A stretch of 64,000 nucleotides of DNA. Source: Fibrobacter sp. Its GTDB lineage: Bacteria > Fibrobacterota > Fibrobacteria > Fibrobacterales > Fibrobacteraceae. A program made the translations under genes and the position numbers. A model generated the notes under the pieces. It saw only the letters and a list, made by a program, of their open reading frames with translations. It was not told the DNA's origin and did not search any database. This document shows positions 1 to 8,370 of the stretch, in pieces. The number at the start of each line of letters is the position of its first letter. Positions within the stretch are counted from its first letter, which is position 1. The stretch covers positions 1-64,000 of the forward strand of contig JAKSIH010000011.1 of the NCBI GenBank assembly GCA_024398935.1, in the 5' to 3' direction.

Positions 1-1628
1 TGAATGTTCCTTGGGATATGCTTGTGCAGCCGTCCTGGACAAAGGATGAAGTGACTCTTTCTCCCAAGCGCGTTGCAAAGTTCACATGGGAAGTGAAGGG
101 CGACCTCAAGGGTACACAGCCTTCTCCCAACTATCTGGACATTGACGATGTTCGCTGCGATGGCCTTGCCATCAAGCCCGCTGTTGCAAAGCCTGCAAGT
201 TCCAGCTCCTCCGCCAAGTCTTCCTCCAGCTCTGCAATCCGCTCTTCTAGCTCCGTTGCAAAGTCTTCCAGCTCCATTGCAAGCAGCAGCTCTGTGAAGT
301 CCTCTAGTAGCGTGGCAGTTTCCTCCTCCAGTGTGGTGAAGTCCAGCTCTAGCGTTGCCGCCGGCATGAAGGTGACTGGTAACCTGACCCAGACTGTTGC
401 CAAGGATAGCCCGTTTGGAACCATCACCATTACAGGTGTAAATTCCTTCAATCGCGATTCCTGGAACCTGTCCTTCCTGACCATCGAAAACAAGAACGGC
501 ACGGTGACTGTTGCCGGTACCGTTCCCAGCTGGGCAAACTCCGGTTCTGAAACTCTGACCATCAACGGCGAAAAGGTTGTCATCAAGCTGACCGTCGCAG
601 AAGCCGGTACCGTTTCCAGCTCCAGCCAGGTCGTGGTTTCCAGCAGCTCTGCAGAAAAGCCTGCTTCCTCCAGTGCTGTAAATCCTGTCTCCTCTTCCAG
701 CACTCCCGTGGTTGCTGCACCCGCCGGCATGGTGGATGACTTCGAAGATGGCGACAATCAGGCCTACACCAGCGGCTACTGGTTTGCCTATAACGACAAG
801 GGCGACAAGGGTGCTTCCACCTTCTCTAACGAAGCCGATGCCGAAAACGGTGGCTATGTGGTTATCTTCCCGGCAACCAACGGCTCTACCACCATGGGCG
901 GCCTCAAGGACATCAAGCTGGATCAGGGCGACAACGAATACGACCCGTATGTGGCTCTCGGCCTGAACCTTGCCGAAGAAGACGAAGCCTACGATCTTTC
1001 CAGCTGCAAGGCTATCTCCTATGACTACATCGGTGCTGCTCACAACTTCAAGGCAATTCTCGCTGGCGACGGCAAGGGTGCCGTGACCGCCTATGATCGC
1101 CACACCGTAGCAGTTCCCGCTTCCACCTCCTGGACAACCGCTTCCATCGCATGGACCGACCTGGAACAGGCTGGCTGGGGTGATGAAGTTGCCCTTAGCA
1201 AGTCCAAGGTTTCCGCCTTCCACTGGGAAGTGAAGGGTGATGCCGCTGTTCCCAACTACCTCTATGTGGATAACTTCAAGTGCGAAGGCCTGAAGGTCGT
1301 TGCTCCTGCAAGCAGTTCTTCTTCCGTCAAGCCGGGCTCCTCCAGCTCCGTGAAGCCGACCAGCAGCAGTGGCATTACCATTAGCCCCTTGGCAATTACT
1401 CCTATGGTTAGCGGTCTGCAGCTTAACGCTAAGCTCTCCGGCCGTACTCTCCAGGTCTCTGGCGCAAGCCTCATGAACGTGGATGTGTTCGACATGCAGG
1501 GCCGTCCCATGATGAACTTCCGCGGTGTTCAGGGCGAAGTTTCCCTGGAAAGCCTGCCCACTGGTAACTATGTGGTTCGCGTTCGCGCTGGTTCTTCTAA
1601 CATGACAAAGAGAATTACAGTGAAGTAA
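1..1628 (+). CDS. Secreted carbohydrate-binding modular protein, C-terminal part (5' end outside window)
   Basis: The reading frame is already open at base 3 and no start with a ribosome site is visible, so this is the C-terminal part of a longer protein. Visible modules are the tail of a CBM11/CIA30-like beta-sandwich (EVKGD, then NYLDIDDVRCDG), a long serine-rich linker, an Ig-like domain of about 80 residues, a second serine linker, and a full second copy of the sandwich opening DDFEDGD and closing NYLYVDNFKCEG. After another linker comes a C-terminal domain of about 65 residues (VDVFDMQGR, then LPTGNYVVRV) ending TKRITVK, which resembles type IX-type sorting domains. Paired carbohydrate-binding modules usually accompany a catalytic domain, presumably upstream of the window. 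A terminator follows the stop. Family-level placement is good; the enzymatic role cannot be seen here. Confidence 0.85.
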   Translation, partial: NVPWDMLVQPSWTKDEVTLSPKRVAKFTWEVKGDLKGTQPSPNYLDIDDVRCDGLAIKPAVAKPASSSSSAKSSSSSAIRSSSSVAKSSSSIASSSSVKSSSSVAVSSSSVVKSSSSVAAGMKVTGNLTQTVAKDSPFGTITITGVNSFNRDSWNLSFLTIENKNGTVTVAGTVPSWANSGSETLTINGEKVVIKLTVAEAGTVSSSSQVVVSSSSAEKPASSSAVNPVSSSSTPVVAAPAGMVDDFEDGDNQAYTSGYWFAYNDKGDKGASTFSNEADAENGGYVVIFPATNGSTTMGGLKDIKLDQGDNEYDPYVALGLNLAEEDEAYDLSSCKAISYDYIGAAHNFKAILAGDGKGAVTAYDRHTVAVPASTSWTTASIAWTDLEQAGWGDEVALSKSKVSAFHWEVKGDAAVPNYLYVDNFKCEGLKVVAPASSSSSVKPGSSSSVKPTSSSGITISPLAITPMVSGLQLNAKLSGRTLQVSGASLMNVDVFDMQGRPMMNFRGVQGEVSLESLPTGNYVVRVRAGSSNMTKRITVK

Positions 1629-1655
1629 AAGAATCGCTTAAAAAGCGAAACATTG

Positions 1656-1685
1656 ACACCCGTCGGAAACGATGGGTGTTTTTTT
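1656..1685 (+). terminator. Rho-independent terminator
   Basis: A 10-bp stem (ACACCCGTCG with CGATGGGTGT, one G-T wobble) with a GAAA loop is followed by seven T residues, 28 bases after the stop codon of the upstream modular protein. Confidence 0.9.
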
Positions 1686-1728
1686 GTGTGATTTAGGTTT
1701 CGTCCTTTATTTGAGGCTCAAAAATGCG

Positions 1729-1757
1729 TTGGAAAATTGGATAAAAAAACATATATT
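1729..1757 (+). promoter_or_regulatory. Predicted sigma70-type promoter
   Basis: TTGGAA, a 17-base spacer and TATATT lie 30 bases before the ATG at 1787, between the upstream terminator and the next secreted protein gene. Spacing and position fit a housekeeping promoter. Predicted by eye only. Confidence 0.5.
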
Positions 1758-1786
1758 CCAACTTGGATTATTTTATTGGAGCTTGT

Positions 1787-4700
1787 ATGAAAAATTGGCT
1801 TGGTTTTGCCGCCGTGGCACTTTCCGTTTGCGCAATGCCTTCCCTGGCAGCCTTTAGCGAAAGCAGCTTTAACTATGGCGTCATGTGGGAGGGCGCCAAA
1901 AAACTTTCCGACTTTACGGGACTTTCCCATATTGCAATGTATGCAGGTGATGGCTCAAGAGATGTTTACAACCCCTATTGGGAAGGAGACATGCTCAGAA
2001 AGTGCAAGGAAAAGGGCCTGACTCCTGTTTTTTACGCTTATATCATTGCTGAATGGGATAAGCATTACGGCCGTTCCGACTGCGATATGGGCAGCCCAAA
2101 CCACTGTACCCACGGTGCCGACCTGATTCGTAACCATTGGGACGAAATTATTGGCCGCTACAAAGATTTGGCCAATGGCGTAAAAAATGATTATGGAACC
2201 AGCGGAACGTCCATCTGGCTCATTGAACCAGACTTTTTCCAGTATTCAGTCTCTGGCGATGCCCACGACACCCGCTTCAGTCAGGTCGGTGGCGGCATTC
2301 CCGATAAGGATCTCGCCGGCAAGTACTTTAACGATATCGTAGCAGCCATTAAGGGCATTCTGCCCAACGCAAAGATTGGCGTCGATATTTCCCCGTGGTT
2401 GAACGAAGGTCTTAAATCCTGGTACGACAACTTTGACAAGAGCAAGGTGGATTACCTCTTCAATTCCGGTGGACGTACCCAGGGTGACCAGAGCCGCATT
2501 CGTAACGACAACAACAACATGCTGACCTGGGCACAGGCTAGCTCCTATATGGGCGGCAAGAAGATTATCGCTGATGACGGCTACGGTGTTGGCGGTGGCG
2601 CCGAGAACAATTATGGTGAATGGCTGGTCAGTTCCAATTTGAACGCCCGTATTGCAGACGGCGTTATTGGTCTTACCCTGAAGGATCCGGGCAACGACTT
2701 CTACACTTTTGCAAAGACTAATCCCATTGCCCTGAGCGGGTCTTCCAATCAGGCCAGCTCCAGTTCTTCCGCAAAAAGCAGTAGTTCTGTTGCAAGTTCC
2801 AGTAGCGTAGGGTCCAGTTCCAGCGTTGCTTCTTCCAGCTCGGTAGCAATTTCCGGCAGTCCTGTTGCTGGCAACTGTATCGCCTATGTTGCAGGTACCG
2901 GCGGTTATGCCGATCACTGCTACAACTCTGGTTTGACTGGTATGGCTGCAGGAAAGTGCTACACCTTGAATCCTGCTCGCGATCCCAAGACCCAGTGGGT
3001 AAACAACAATGCTGCCGAAACATACTGGTGGGTTGAAACCAGCTGCGGTGAAGCTCCTACCAGTAGCTCTGCTGCCTCTTCCAGCTCCGTTGCCGAAAGT
3101 AGCTCCAGCGTTCCTGTGGTAACAACCTTCGTTCCGGCCGCTGCAAATACGGTTCAGAACATTGTTGCAGGCCAGGCCATCGAGCCTATCGTCTACAAGT
3201 ACGAAAACGCCACCAACATTTCTGCGACCGGTTTGCCGAAGGGCCTTTCCGGCGTTCTTGATCAGACCGCCAAGACTTACACCATTAGCGGAACTGTTGA
3301 TGCGGCGCTTGGCGATCATGATTACACTTATGTTATTACTGTAACCGGCGTGGATGAAAATACCTCTGCAACGGGAACCATCAAGGTGGCTCATAAGCCT
3401 GTGGTAACAACCTTTGTTCCGGTCGCTGCAAATACGGTTCAGAACATTGTTGCAGGCCAGGCCATCGAGCCTATCGTCTACAAGTACGAAAACGCCACCA
3501 ACATTTCTGCGACCGGTTTGCCGAAGGGCCTTTCCGGCGTTCTCGATCAGACCGCCAAGACTTACACCATTAGCGGAACTGTTGATGTGGCCTTGACCAC
3601 CAGTGATTACGAGTACACCATCACCGTAACTGGCGTGGATGAGAATACTTCTGCAACAGGAACCATCAAGGTGACCCGCGCGCCGATTGTCACCGCCGTC
3701 ACTTTGACCGGTGGTAGTGCAGAACAGTCTGTTGTTGCGGGTAATGCCATCGAACCCATTGTCTATAACCTTGCAAATGCAACCAATGTAAAGGTGACGG
3801 GTTTGCCGCAGGGTCTTACTGTTCAATTAGATCAGACCGCCAAGACTTATACCATTAGCGGAACCGTGGACGCGGCCTTGACCACCAGTGATTACGAGTA
3901 CACCATCACCGTAACTGGCGTGGATGAGAATACTTCTGCAACAGGAACCATCAAGGTGACCCGCGCTCCGATTGTAACTTCGTTCACGACTACAGGAAAA
4001 ACGGAACAGTCCGTTGTTGCTGGTAGCTCTATCGAGCCTATTGTCTATACTTACTCCAATGCAACTGGCTTCAAGATCTCCGGCTTGCCGAAGGGCCTTA
4101 CCGCAGTTCTTGATCAGGATGCAAAGACCTATACCATCAACGGAACCGTGGATCCGTCCTTGGGAACTGATGACTACGAATATACCGTGGAAGTTTCCGG
4201 TCTCGATAACAATGTGACTGTAACAGGTGTCATCAAGGTTTCTCGACTGCCGGTGGTTACCACTTTTGCTCTGGTCAAGGAAAATTCCGTTCAGGAAGTT
4301 GTTGCGGGTAATGCCATCGAAGACATTGTCTATCGTTATGAAAATCTGAAAACATTGAAGATTTCCGGCTTGCCTGTGGGGCTGAAGGCTGTTCTCGATC
4401 AGAATGCAAAGACTTACAAGGTGACCGGTACGGTGGATCCGTCCTTGGGAACTCACGATTACAATTATACCATCGAAGTTACGGGAACTGATGAAAATCT
4501 TGTGGTGAAGGGAACCATCAAGGTCAAGCGTGCTCCTGTGGTAACTGAATTTGTCTTGGCTAGTGGCGATTTGGAACAGTCCGTCGTTGCAGGCGAAGCT
4601 ATTGAACCGATTGTATTCAACTTTAAGAATGCAGTTGAAATTAGCGTAAAGGATTTGCCCAAGGGATTGTCTGGTACACTGAATGAATCTGCCAAGACCT

Positions 4701-5665
4701 ATACCATTAGCGGTACTGTTGACGCGGCACTTTCTACCCATGACTACGCATTCTCTATTGCAGTAACTGGTGTCGACGAAAACACTTCTGCAAACGGTGT
4801 TATCAAGGTGACGGAAGCTCCCAAGTCTAGCAGCAGCGAAGAGGTTGTGGTCAGCTCCAGCTCTGAGCAGCCTGCAGAATCTTCTTCTAGCGAAGAAGTG
4901 ATTGTGTCCTCCTCCAGCGAGGAACAGCCTGTTGAATCCAGCAGTAGCGAACAGGTCGTTGTCTCCAGCAGCTCTGAAGAACCCGCAGTTAGCAGCAGTT
5001 CTCAGGTCATCGATCCCGTCGAGGAGTCCAGCAGTTCCGAAGAACCAGTGGTTTCCAGCTCCAGCAGCGAACCTGTGGTGGCATCTTCCTCCAGCGAAGT
5101 CCCGCAGCAGTCCTCCTCCAGCGAACAGCCTGCACAGTCTTCCTCCAGCGAAGCGGTTGTGGTCAGCTCCAGCTCTGAGCAGCCTACAGAATCCTCTTCT
5201 AGCGAAGAAGTGATTGTGTCCTCTTCCAGCGAGGAACAGCCTGTTGAATCCAGCAGTAGTGAACAGCCGACGCAGTCTTCCTCCAGCGAAGAACCCGCAG
5301 TTAGCAGCAGTTCTCAGGTCGTCGATCCCGTCGAGGAATCCAGCAGTTCCGAAGAACCTGCAACTTCCAGCAGTTCCTTCGAATCTCCGGAAATCAGCAG
5401 CTCTTCTGCAGATCCTTTCGCAATCGCCTCTGCTGTCCGTCCTAACTTCAATATGGGCTATGTTCGTAACGTGCTGACGGTTTCTGCAAACAAGACCTCT
5501 ATCAAGATTCAGATCTTTGATATGATGGGCCATGTGGTAGAATCTCATAGCGAATATGTTACCGGCGCACTCTCCTTGGATTTGAACAGACTGGATCGCG
5601 GAAACTACATTGTCCGCGTCTCCAGCGGAAGTCTTGCAAGGACCATGCGTATCGCGGTGAAGTAA
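1787..5665 (+). CDS. Large secreted modular protein: putative glycosidase-like domain, cysteine-rich module, six Ig-like repeats, sorting domain
   Basis: The start at 1787 has GGAG five bases upstream and begins a signal peptide (MKNWLGF, cleavage after SLAA); the longer in-frame ORF adds only eight unlikely residues. Residues 25-320 form a probable TIM-barrel-like catalytic domain (motifs SIWLIEPDF, GVDISPWL, IIADDGYGVGGG) that I cannot assign to a numbered family. A serine linker follows, then a module of about 60 residues with four cysteines (361-423). Next come six Ig-like repeats of 95 residues (one of 94), each with the pattern VVAG, AIEPIVY, GLP.GL, TYTISGTVD and GTIKV. A Ser/Glu-rich linker of about 200 residues leads to a C-terminal sorting domain (QIFDMMG, LDRGNYIVRV) like that of the preceding gene. 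Likely cell-surface or secreted and acting on plant polysaccharide; the substrate is unknown. It has its own promoter and terminator. Confidence 0.85.
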   Translation: MKNWLGFAAVALSVCAMPSLAAFSESSFNYGVMWEGAKKLSDFTGLSHIAMYAGDGSRDVYNPYWEGDMLRKCKEKGLTPVFYAYIIAEWDKHYGRSDCDMGSPNHCTHGADLIRNHWDEIIGRYKDLANGVKNDYGTSGTSIWLIEPDFFQYSVSGDAHDTRFSQVGGGIPDKDLAGKYFNDIVAAIKGILPNAKIGVDISPWLNEGLKSWYDNFDKSKVDYLFNSGGRTQGDQSRIRNDNNNMLTWAQASSYMGGKKIIADDGYGVGGGAENNYGEWLVSSNLNARIADGVIGLTLKDPGNDFYTFAKTNPIALSGSSNQASSSSSAKSSSSVASSSSVGSSSSVASSSSVAISGSPVAGNCIAYVAGTGGYADHCYNSGLTGMAAGKCYTLNPARDPKTQWVNNNAAETYWWVETSCGEAPTSSSAASSSSVAESSSSVPVVTTFVPAAANTVQNIVAGQAIEPIVYKYENATNISATGLPKGLSGVLDQTAKTYTISGTVDAALGDHDYTYVITVTGVDENTSATGTIKVAHKPVVTTFVPVAANTVQNIVAGQAIEPIVYKYENATNISATGLPKGLSGVLDQTAKTYTISGTVDVALTTSDYEYTITVTGVDENTSATGTIKVTRAPIVTAVTLTGGSAEQSVVAGNAIEPIVYNLANATNVKVTGLPQGLTVQLDQTAKTYTISGTVDAALTTSDYEYTITVTGVDENTSATGTIKVTRAPIVTSFTTTGKTEQSVVAGSSIEPIVYTYSNATGFKISGLPKGLTAVLDQDAKTYTINGTVDPSLGTDDYEYTVEVSGLDNNVTVTGVIKVSRLPVVTTFALVKENSVQEVVAGNAIEDIVYRYENLKTLKISGLPVGLKAVLDQNAKTYKVTGTVDPSLGTHDYNYTIEVTGTDENLVVKGTIKVKRAPVVTEFVLASGDLEQSVVAGEAIEPIVFNFKNAVEISVKDLPKGLSGTLNESAKTYTISGTVDAALSTHDYAFSIAVTGVDENTSANGVIKVTEAPKSSSSEEVVVSSSSEQPAESSSSEEVIVSSSSEEQPVESSSSEQVVVSSSSEEPAVSSSSQVIDPVEESSSSEEPVVSSSSSEPVVASSSSEVPQQSSSSEQPAQSSSSEAVVVSSSSEQPTESSSSEEVIVSSSSEEQPVESSSSEQPTQSSSSEEPAVSSSSQVVDPVEESSSSEEPATSSSSFESPEISSSSADPFAIASAVRPNFNMGYVRNVLTVSANKTSIKIQIFDMMGHVVESHSEYVTGALSLDLNRLDRGNYIVRVSSGSLARTMRIAVK
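3113..4819 (+). repeat. Six tandem 285-bp units encoding Ig-like domains
   Basis: Units start at 3113, 3398, 3683, 3968, 4250 and 4535, each 285 bp except the fourth (282 bp). Units 1 and 2 are almost identical over their first 190 bases, while units 2 and 3 are almost identical over their last 100 bases. Unit 2 is therefore a mosaic of its neighbours. Confidence 0.95.
4820..5420 (+). repeat. Ser/Glu linker with internal 312-bp duplication
   Basis: The linker coding sequence repeats blocks of four or five serines alternating with Glu, Gln, Pro and Val. The segment beginning GGTTGTGGTCAGCTCC at 4843 recurs at 5155 with few changes over roughly 110 bases, an offset of 312 bp (104 codons), so the linker grew by in-frame duplication. 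Confidence 0.85.
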
Positions 5666-5690
5666 CTTTCACCCGTTTCAAAAGCATTAG

Positions 5691-5717
5691 ACGTCCTGCC
5701 TTTGGCGGGACGTTTTT
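5691..5717 (+). terminator. Rho-independent terminator
   Basis: A 10-bp stem (ACGTCCTGCC with GGCGGGACGT, one wobble), a TTT loop and a T tract at 5713-5717 lie 26 bases after the stop of the large modular protein. Confidence 0.88.
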
Positions 5718-5857
5718 CTTTGTACTGTTTTTTCTTTGCTTTGATTTGGGTTTACGGGATGTCGTTTTCCCGCTCTTTCTTTTTTATCTCATCAAGGTCA
5801 TGGTAAAATATTTTCAGGTTGCAACTCCTTTGGAATAGTATTTTTTATCTTTGGCCC

Positions 5858-6586
5858 ATGACTTTTTCAAAAGGTGTAAAAGACGGCTTGCCCATTGGAA
5901 TCGGCTACTTTGCCGTGTCCTTTGCCTTTGGCATTAAGGCCGGTGCCGCACTGAATTCCTGGCTTCTGGCCACTTTTATTTCCATGACCAATCTGACTTC
6001 CGCCGGTCAGTTTGCAGGGCTTCAGATTATGTCTAGCGCTACAGGTACCTTGATCGAACTTGCCATTGCGAGTTTCTTCATCAACCTTCGCTATTCCCTT
6101 ATGGCTATCTCCCTTTCCCAGAAAGTGTCACCTAGCTTTACCACATCCAGGCGACTTCTTCTTGCAACGGGAATTACGGACGAAATTTATGCAGTGTCCA
6201 TGGCCCAAAAGGAAAAGGTGAATCCCATCTATTTTCTGGGACTTATGACTCTTCCGTATATCGGCTGGAGTGGCGGAACCCTGACGGGAGCCGTATGCGG
6301 CCAGATTCTCCCGACCATGGTCGTAAATGCCCTGGGCGTCGCTCTCTATGGCATGTTCATTGCCATTGTGGTTCCACCGATGAAGAGTAGCCGTCCCACC
6401 TTGATCGCTGTTTTCATTGCAGTGGCTCTTAGCTTCGCCTTCTTCTATGTCCCATTCCTGAAGGAAAACGTGAGCACTGGCTTTGCCATTATTATTTGCG
6501 CCGTGGTGGCATCCCTCGTGTGTGCAAAACTTTTTCCGCTGTCTTCAAACGCAACGGAATCTGTCGATGGTAAGGAGGTCAAATGA
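5858..6586 (+). CDS. azlC: AzlC family branched-chain amino acid exporter, large subunit
   Basis: A 242-residue inner membrane protein with about six hydrophobic segments. The N-terminus GVKDGLPIGIGYFAVSFAFG is the family's hallmark opening, and the EIYAV motif in the second cytoplasmic region is also typical. The family exports branched-chain amino acids or analogues together with a small AzlD partner, which here starts inside the stop codon of this gene (ATGA). The ATG at 5858 is preferred over an upstream TTG because the family consensus begins right after it; no clear ribosome site is visible. A 137-base leader after the previous terminator presumably carries the promoter. The transported amino acid is inferred from the family. 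Confidence 0.9.
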   Translation: MTFSKGVKDGLPIGIGYFAVSFAFGIKAGAALNSWLLATFISMTNLTSAGQFAGLQIMSSATGTLIELAIASFFINLRYSLMAISLSQKVSPSFTTSRRLLLATGITDEIYAVSMAQKEKVNPIYFLGLMTLPYIGWSGGTLTGAVCGQILPTMVVNALGVALYGMFIAIVVPPMKSSRPTLIAVFIAVALSFAFFYVPFLKENVSTGFAIIICAVVASLVCAKLFPLSSNATESVDGKEVK

Positions 6587-6894
6587 TTGACTTCAAGACT
6601 TATATTCAGTTTCTTGCCGTGATGGCCGGGGTGACTTACCTGCTCCGTGCAGTTCCCTTTATTTTGCTGAAAAAGGAATTGACCAATCCCTTCTGGAAAT
6701 CTTTCCTGGCCTACATTCCCTATACGGTGCTCGCGGCCATGACGGTTCCTGCCATTTTCTATGCGACTGAATCCAGGCTCTCGGGCATTTGTGCCCTGGT
6801 GACCGCAGTCATCGCGTCCCTGCTTGGGCGTGGTCTCGTTGTGGTGGCGACGGTTGCCTGCATTACCGTACTTGTAGTGGATGGATTTCTATAA
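6583..6894 (+). CDS. azlD: AzlD family branched-chain amino acid exporter, small subunit
   Basis: A 103-residue protein with three to four membrane segments, the usual AzlD size. It contains the family pattern TYLLRAVPF near residue 20 and the FLAYIPYTVLAAM stretch. It overlaps azlC by four bases (ATGA), and AAGGAGG lies just upstream within azlC, so the two subunits are translationally coupled. It is expected to form the exporter with AzlC in the inner membrane. The GNAT-like or NAT-like gene that follows begins 12 bases after the stop and is probably co-transcribed. Confidence 0.9.
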   Translation: MIDFKTYIQFLAVMAGVTYLLRAVPFILLKKELTNPFWKSFLAYIPYTVLAAMTVPAIFYATESRLSGICALVTAVIASLLGRGLVVVATVACITVLVVDGFL

Positions 6895-6906
6895 AGGATA
6901 ATGACA

Positions 6907-7764
6907 ATGCTACAAGAACAGTGGAAAAAGATAAACGAGCTCTGTGATAAGCTGTCAAAGGTTACCTACGAAAACCTGACCAAGATTATCCGCCTGAATA
7001 AGACGGGTAGTTCCACTGCGGCACAAAAGCTGGACGACAGTTTTGAAAATGATGTGGATTCCTGGATGGGCGGGGGCACCTGTTTCAGCATGACCTGGTA
7101 CCTGTTCCAGAGCCTCCGGGATATGGGACTGAAGCCCCGCCTGGTTATGGGCCACAAGCGCAAGGAACGAAACATCCACTGCGCCCTGGTCCTTCCCGAT
7201 GAAACGCCTGATGCCTCCGCCGGCATTTCTCGGGCGACCGCCTCTTCGCTTGCCATTTCTCCTTCGCCGGTTGGTATCGGCTGTACAGAATATCTCTTTG
7301 ATCCAGGTTACCTGATTTTCGAACCGCTTCCTATCCCTTTGCCGCCCCCCTTCGGCGCAGGCGCTACGGTGTTTCCCCTGGTTCCCAACTGCGTCCGTCT
7401 GGTTCGCACCACCATGGATTCCATGGAACTCTGGACCGGCGGCGCCCTTCAGGACAACGGCAGCCTGACTGCACCTATGAAGCTTCGCTTTGATTATCCG
7501 CTGGAAGGAGTTTCAGTTGAAGAGTTTAAACAGCACTGGAACGAAAGCTTCTATCGCGAGATGATGAACTATCCGGTCCTTAACCGCCTGGACCGTGAAA
7601 AGGGAATCCAGTATTACTACCAGAAGGGCAACCTGGTGACCCGCGACGCTAGCGGTTCCCGTATGGAGCGCATCGACCCCTCTCTTCGGGTCGAAACCTT
7701 AAGCCGGGTTTTCGGACTTTCTCCGGAACTTGTAGAAAATGCGCTAGGTATTCTGGAAAAGTAA
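6907..7764 (+). CDS. Arylamine N-acetyltransferase-like (transglutaminase-fold) protein
   Basis: A 285-residue cytosolic protein, a size typical of arylamine N-acetyltransferases (about 280). A plausible catalytic triad is visible in family order: Cys59 in GGGTCFSM, His91 in NIHCALV and Asp132 in LFDPGY. Known enzymes move acetyl or other acyl groups from CoA to amines through the cysteine. About 20 extra residues lie between the His and the Asp compared with the compact classical enzymes. ATG codons occur at 6901 and 6907; AAAGGA at 6893-6898 sits eight bases from the second, which is preferred. It follows azlD by 12 bases and so is probably part of an azlCD operon, hinting that substrate modification and export are linked. 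Overall similarity to classical enzymes looks low, so the substrate is unknown. Confidence 0.65.
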   Translation: MLQEQWKKINELCDKLSKVTYENLTKIIRLNKTGSSTAAQKLDDSFENDVDSWMGGGTCFSMTWYLFQSLRDMGLKPRLVMGHKRKERNIHCALVLPDETPDASAGISRATASSLAISPSPVGIGCTEYLFDPGYLIFEPLPIPLPPPFGAGATVFPLVPNCVRLVRTTMDSMELWTGGALQDNGSLTAPMKLRFDYPLEGVSVEEFKQHWNESFYREMMNYPVLNRLDREKGIQYYYQKGNLVTRDASGSRMERIDPSLRVETLSRVFGLSPELVENALGILEK

Positions 7765-7821
7765 ACTGAAAAGTGTCACAAATTTTATATATTCAGTACA
7801 AGGTTTAACATTGGAGTTCTT

Positions 7822-8310
7822 ATGAAAAAGTTTATCGCCGCCCTGGCAGCCGCTGCAACTCTCTCTATCATGACTGCATGTGGCGCTTCCAAGCTGGAAT
7901 TGCAGGAAATGTCTTCTCAGTGTGATGTGAACGTGGAAATCCGTCAGGTGCTGAATGACTCCATCAGTCTCTTTGTGGGAAACACCCTCTACCTGAACGC
8001 CAAGCAGATGGTTCCCGACGAAATGTATCCCCTGCTGGTCAGTACCCGCGACCCCTCTGATTTCCAGAAACCTACCGCAACGGATATCATCAATACCGAC
8101 GAAGACCTGCTGAATTACTTGCGTCGCGTGGCTCCTGCCATGGTTCAGGTCGGACTTGTTATCGGAGAATCTGCCGCTAACGAAATCGGTTTCGAGGAAT
8201 CCGACGCTATCAAGAAGATGACCGCAATCTTCAAGAAGATGGAAGGCGGCTCCCTGATCCTCTTCCACGAAAAGTCCGGCGAAATCACCGACGGCAAGAA
8301 GCTGTTCTAA
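7822..8310 (+). CDS. Predicted lipoprotein of unknown function
   Basis: A 162-residue protein with a lipoprotein signal peptide: MKKF, a hydrophobic Ala-rich stretch and a lipobox (MTAC, acylated Cys at about residue 20). The mature part is hydrophilic and mixed alpha/beta with no motif I can name. TTGGAG lies eight bases before the ATG, and TATATT at 7788-7793 could be a -10 box, although no convincing -35 precedes it. It stands alone between the azlCD group and the convergent MATE gene. Probably anchored in an envelope membrane; no function can be assigned from the sequence. Confidence 0.75.
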   Translation: MKKFIAALAAAATLSIMTACGASKLELQEMSSQCDVNVEIRQVLNDSISLFVGNTLYLNAKQMVPDEMYPLLVSTRDPSDFQKPTATDIINTDEDLLNYLRRVAPAMVQVGLVIGESAANEIGFEESDAIKKMTAIFKKMEGGSLILFHEKSGEITDGKKLF

Positions 8311-8345
8311 TTAAAGATGTAAGTGGTGAACTTGTAAATAAATTT

Positions 8346-8369
8346 GAGGAGGAAGCTCCGCTTCCCCTC
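8346..8369. terminator. Possible bidirectional terminator hairpin between convergent genes
   Basis: GAGGAGGAAGC and GCTTCCCCTC form an imperfect GC-rich stem with a short loop in the 60-base gap between the lipoprotein stop and the convergent MATE stop. No strong T tract follows on either strand, so termination is only suggested. Confidence 0.35.
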
Positions 8370-8370
8370 A

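Noticed and set aside
18-18. ATG at base 18 as the start of the first gene
   Set aside because: The frame is open to the left edge, there is no ribosome site or signal peptide, and the sequence begins in the middle of a binding module.
4820-5420. CRISPR-like appearance of the regularly spaced repeats
   Set aside because: The repeats are serine and glutamate codons in frame inside a gene, with varying spacing and no palindromic repeat unit.
2246-5548. Two long minus-strand frames (526 and 573 codons) under the modular protein
   Set aside because: They mirror the Ig-like and serine-linker repeats of the plus-strand gene. The repeats make both strands open; no independent coding signal is seen.
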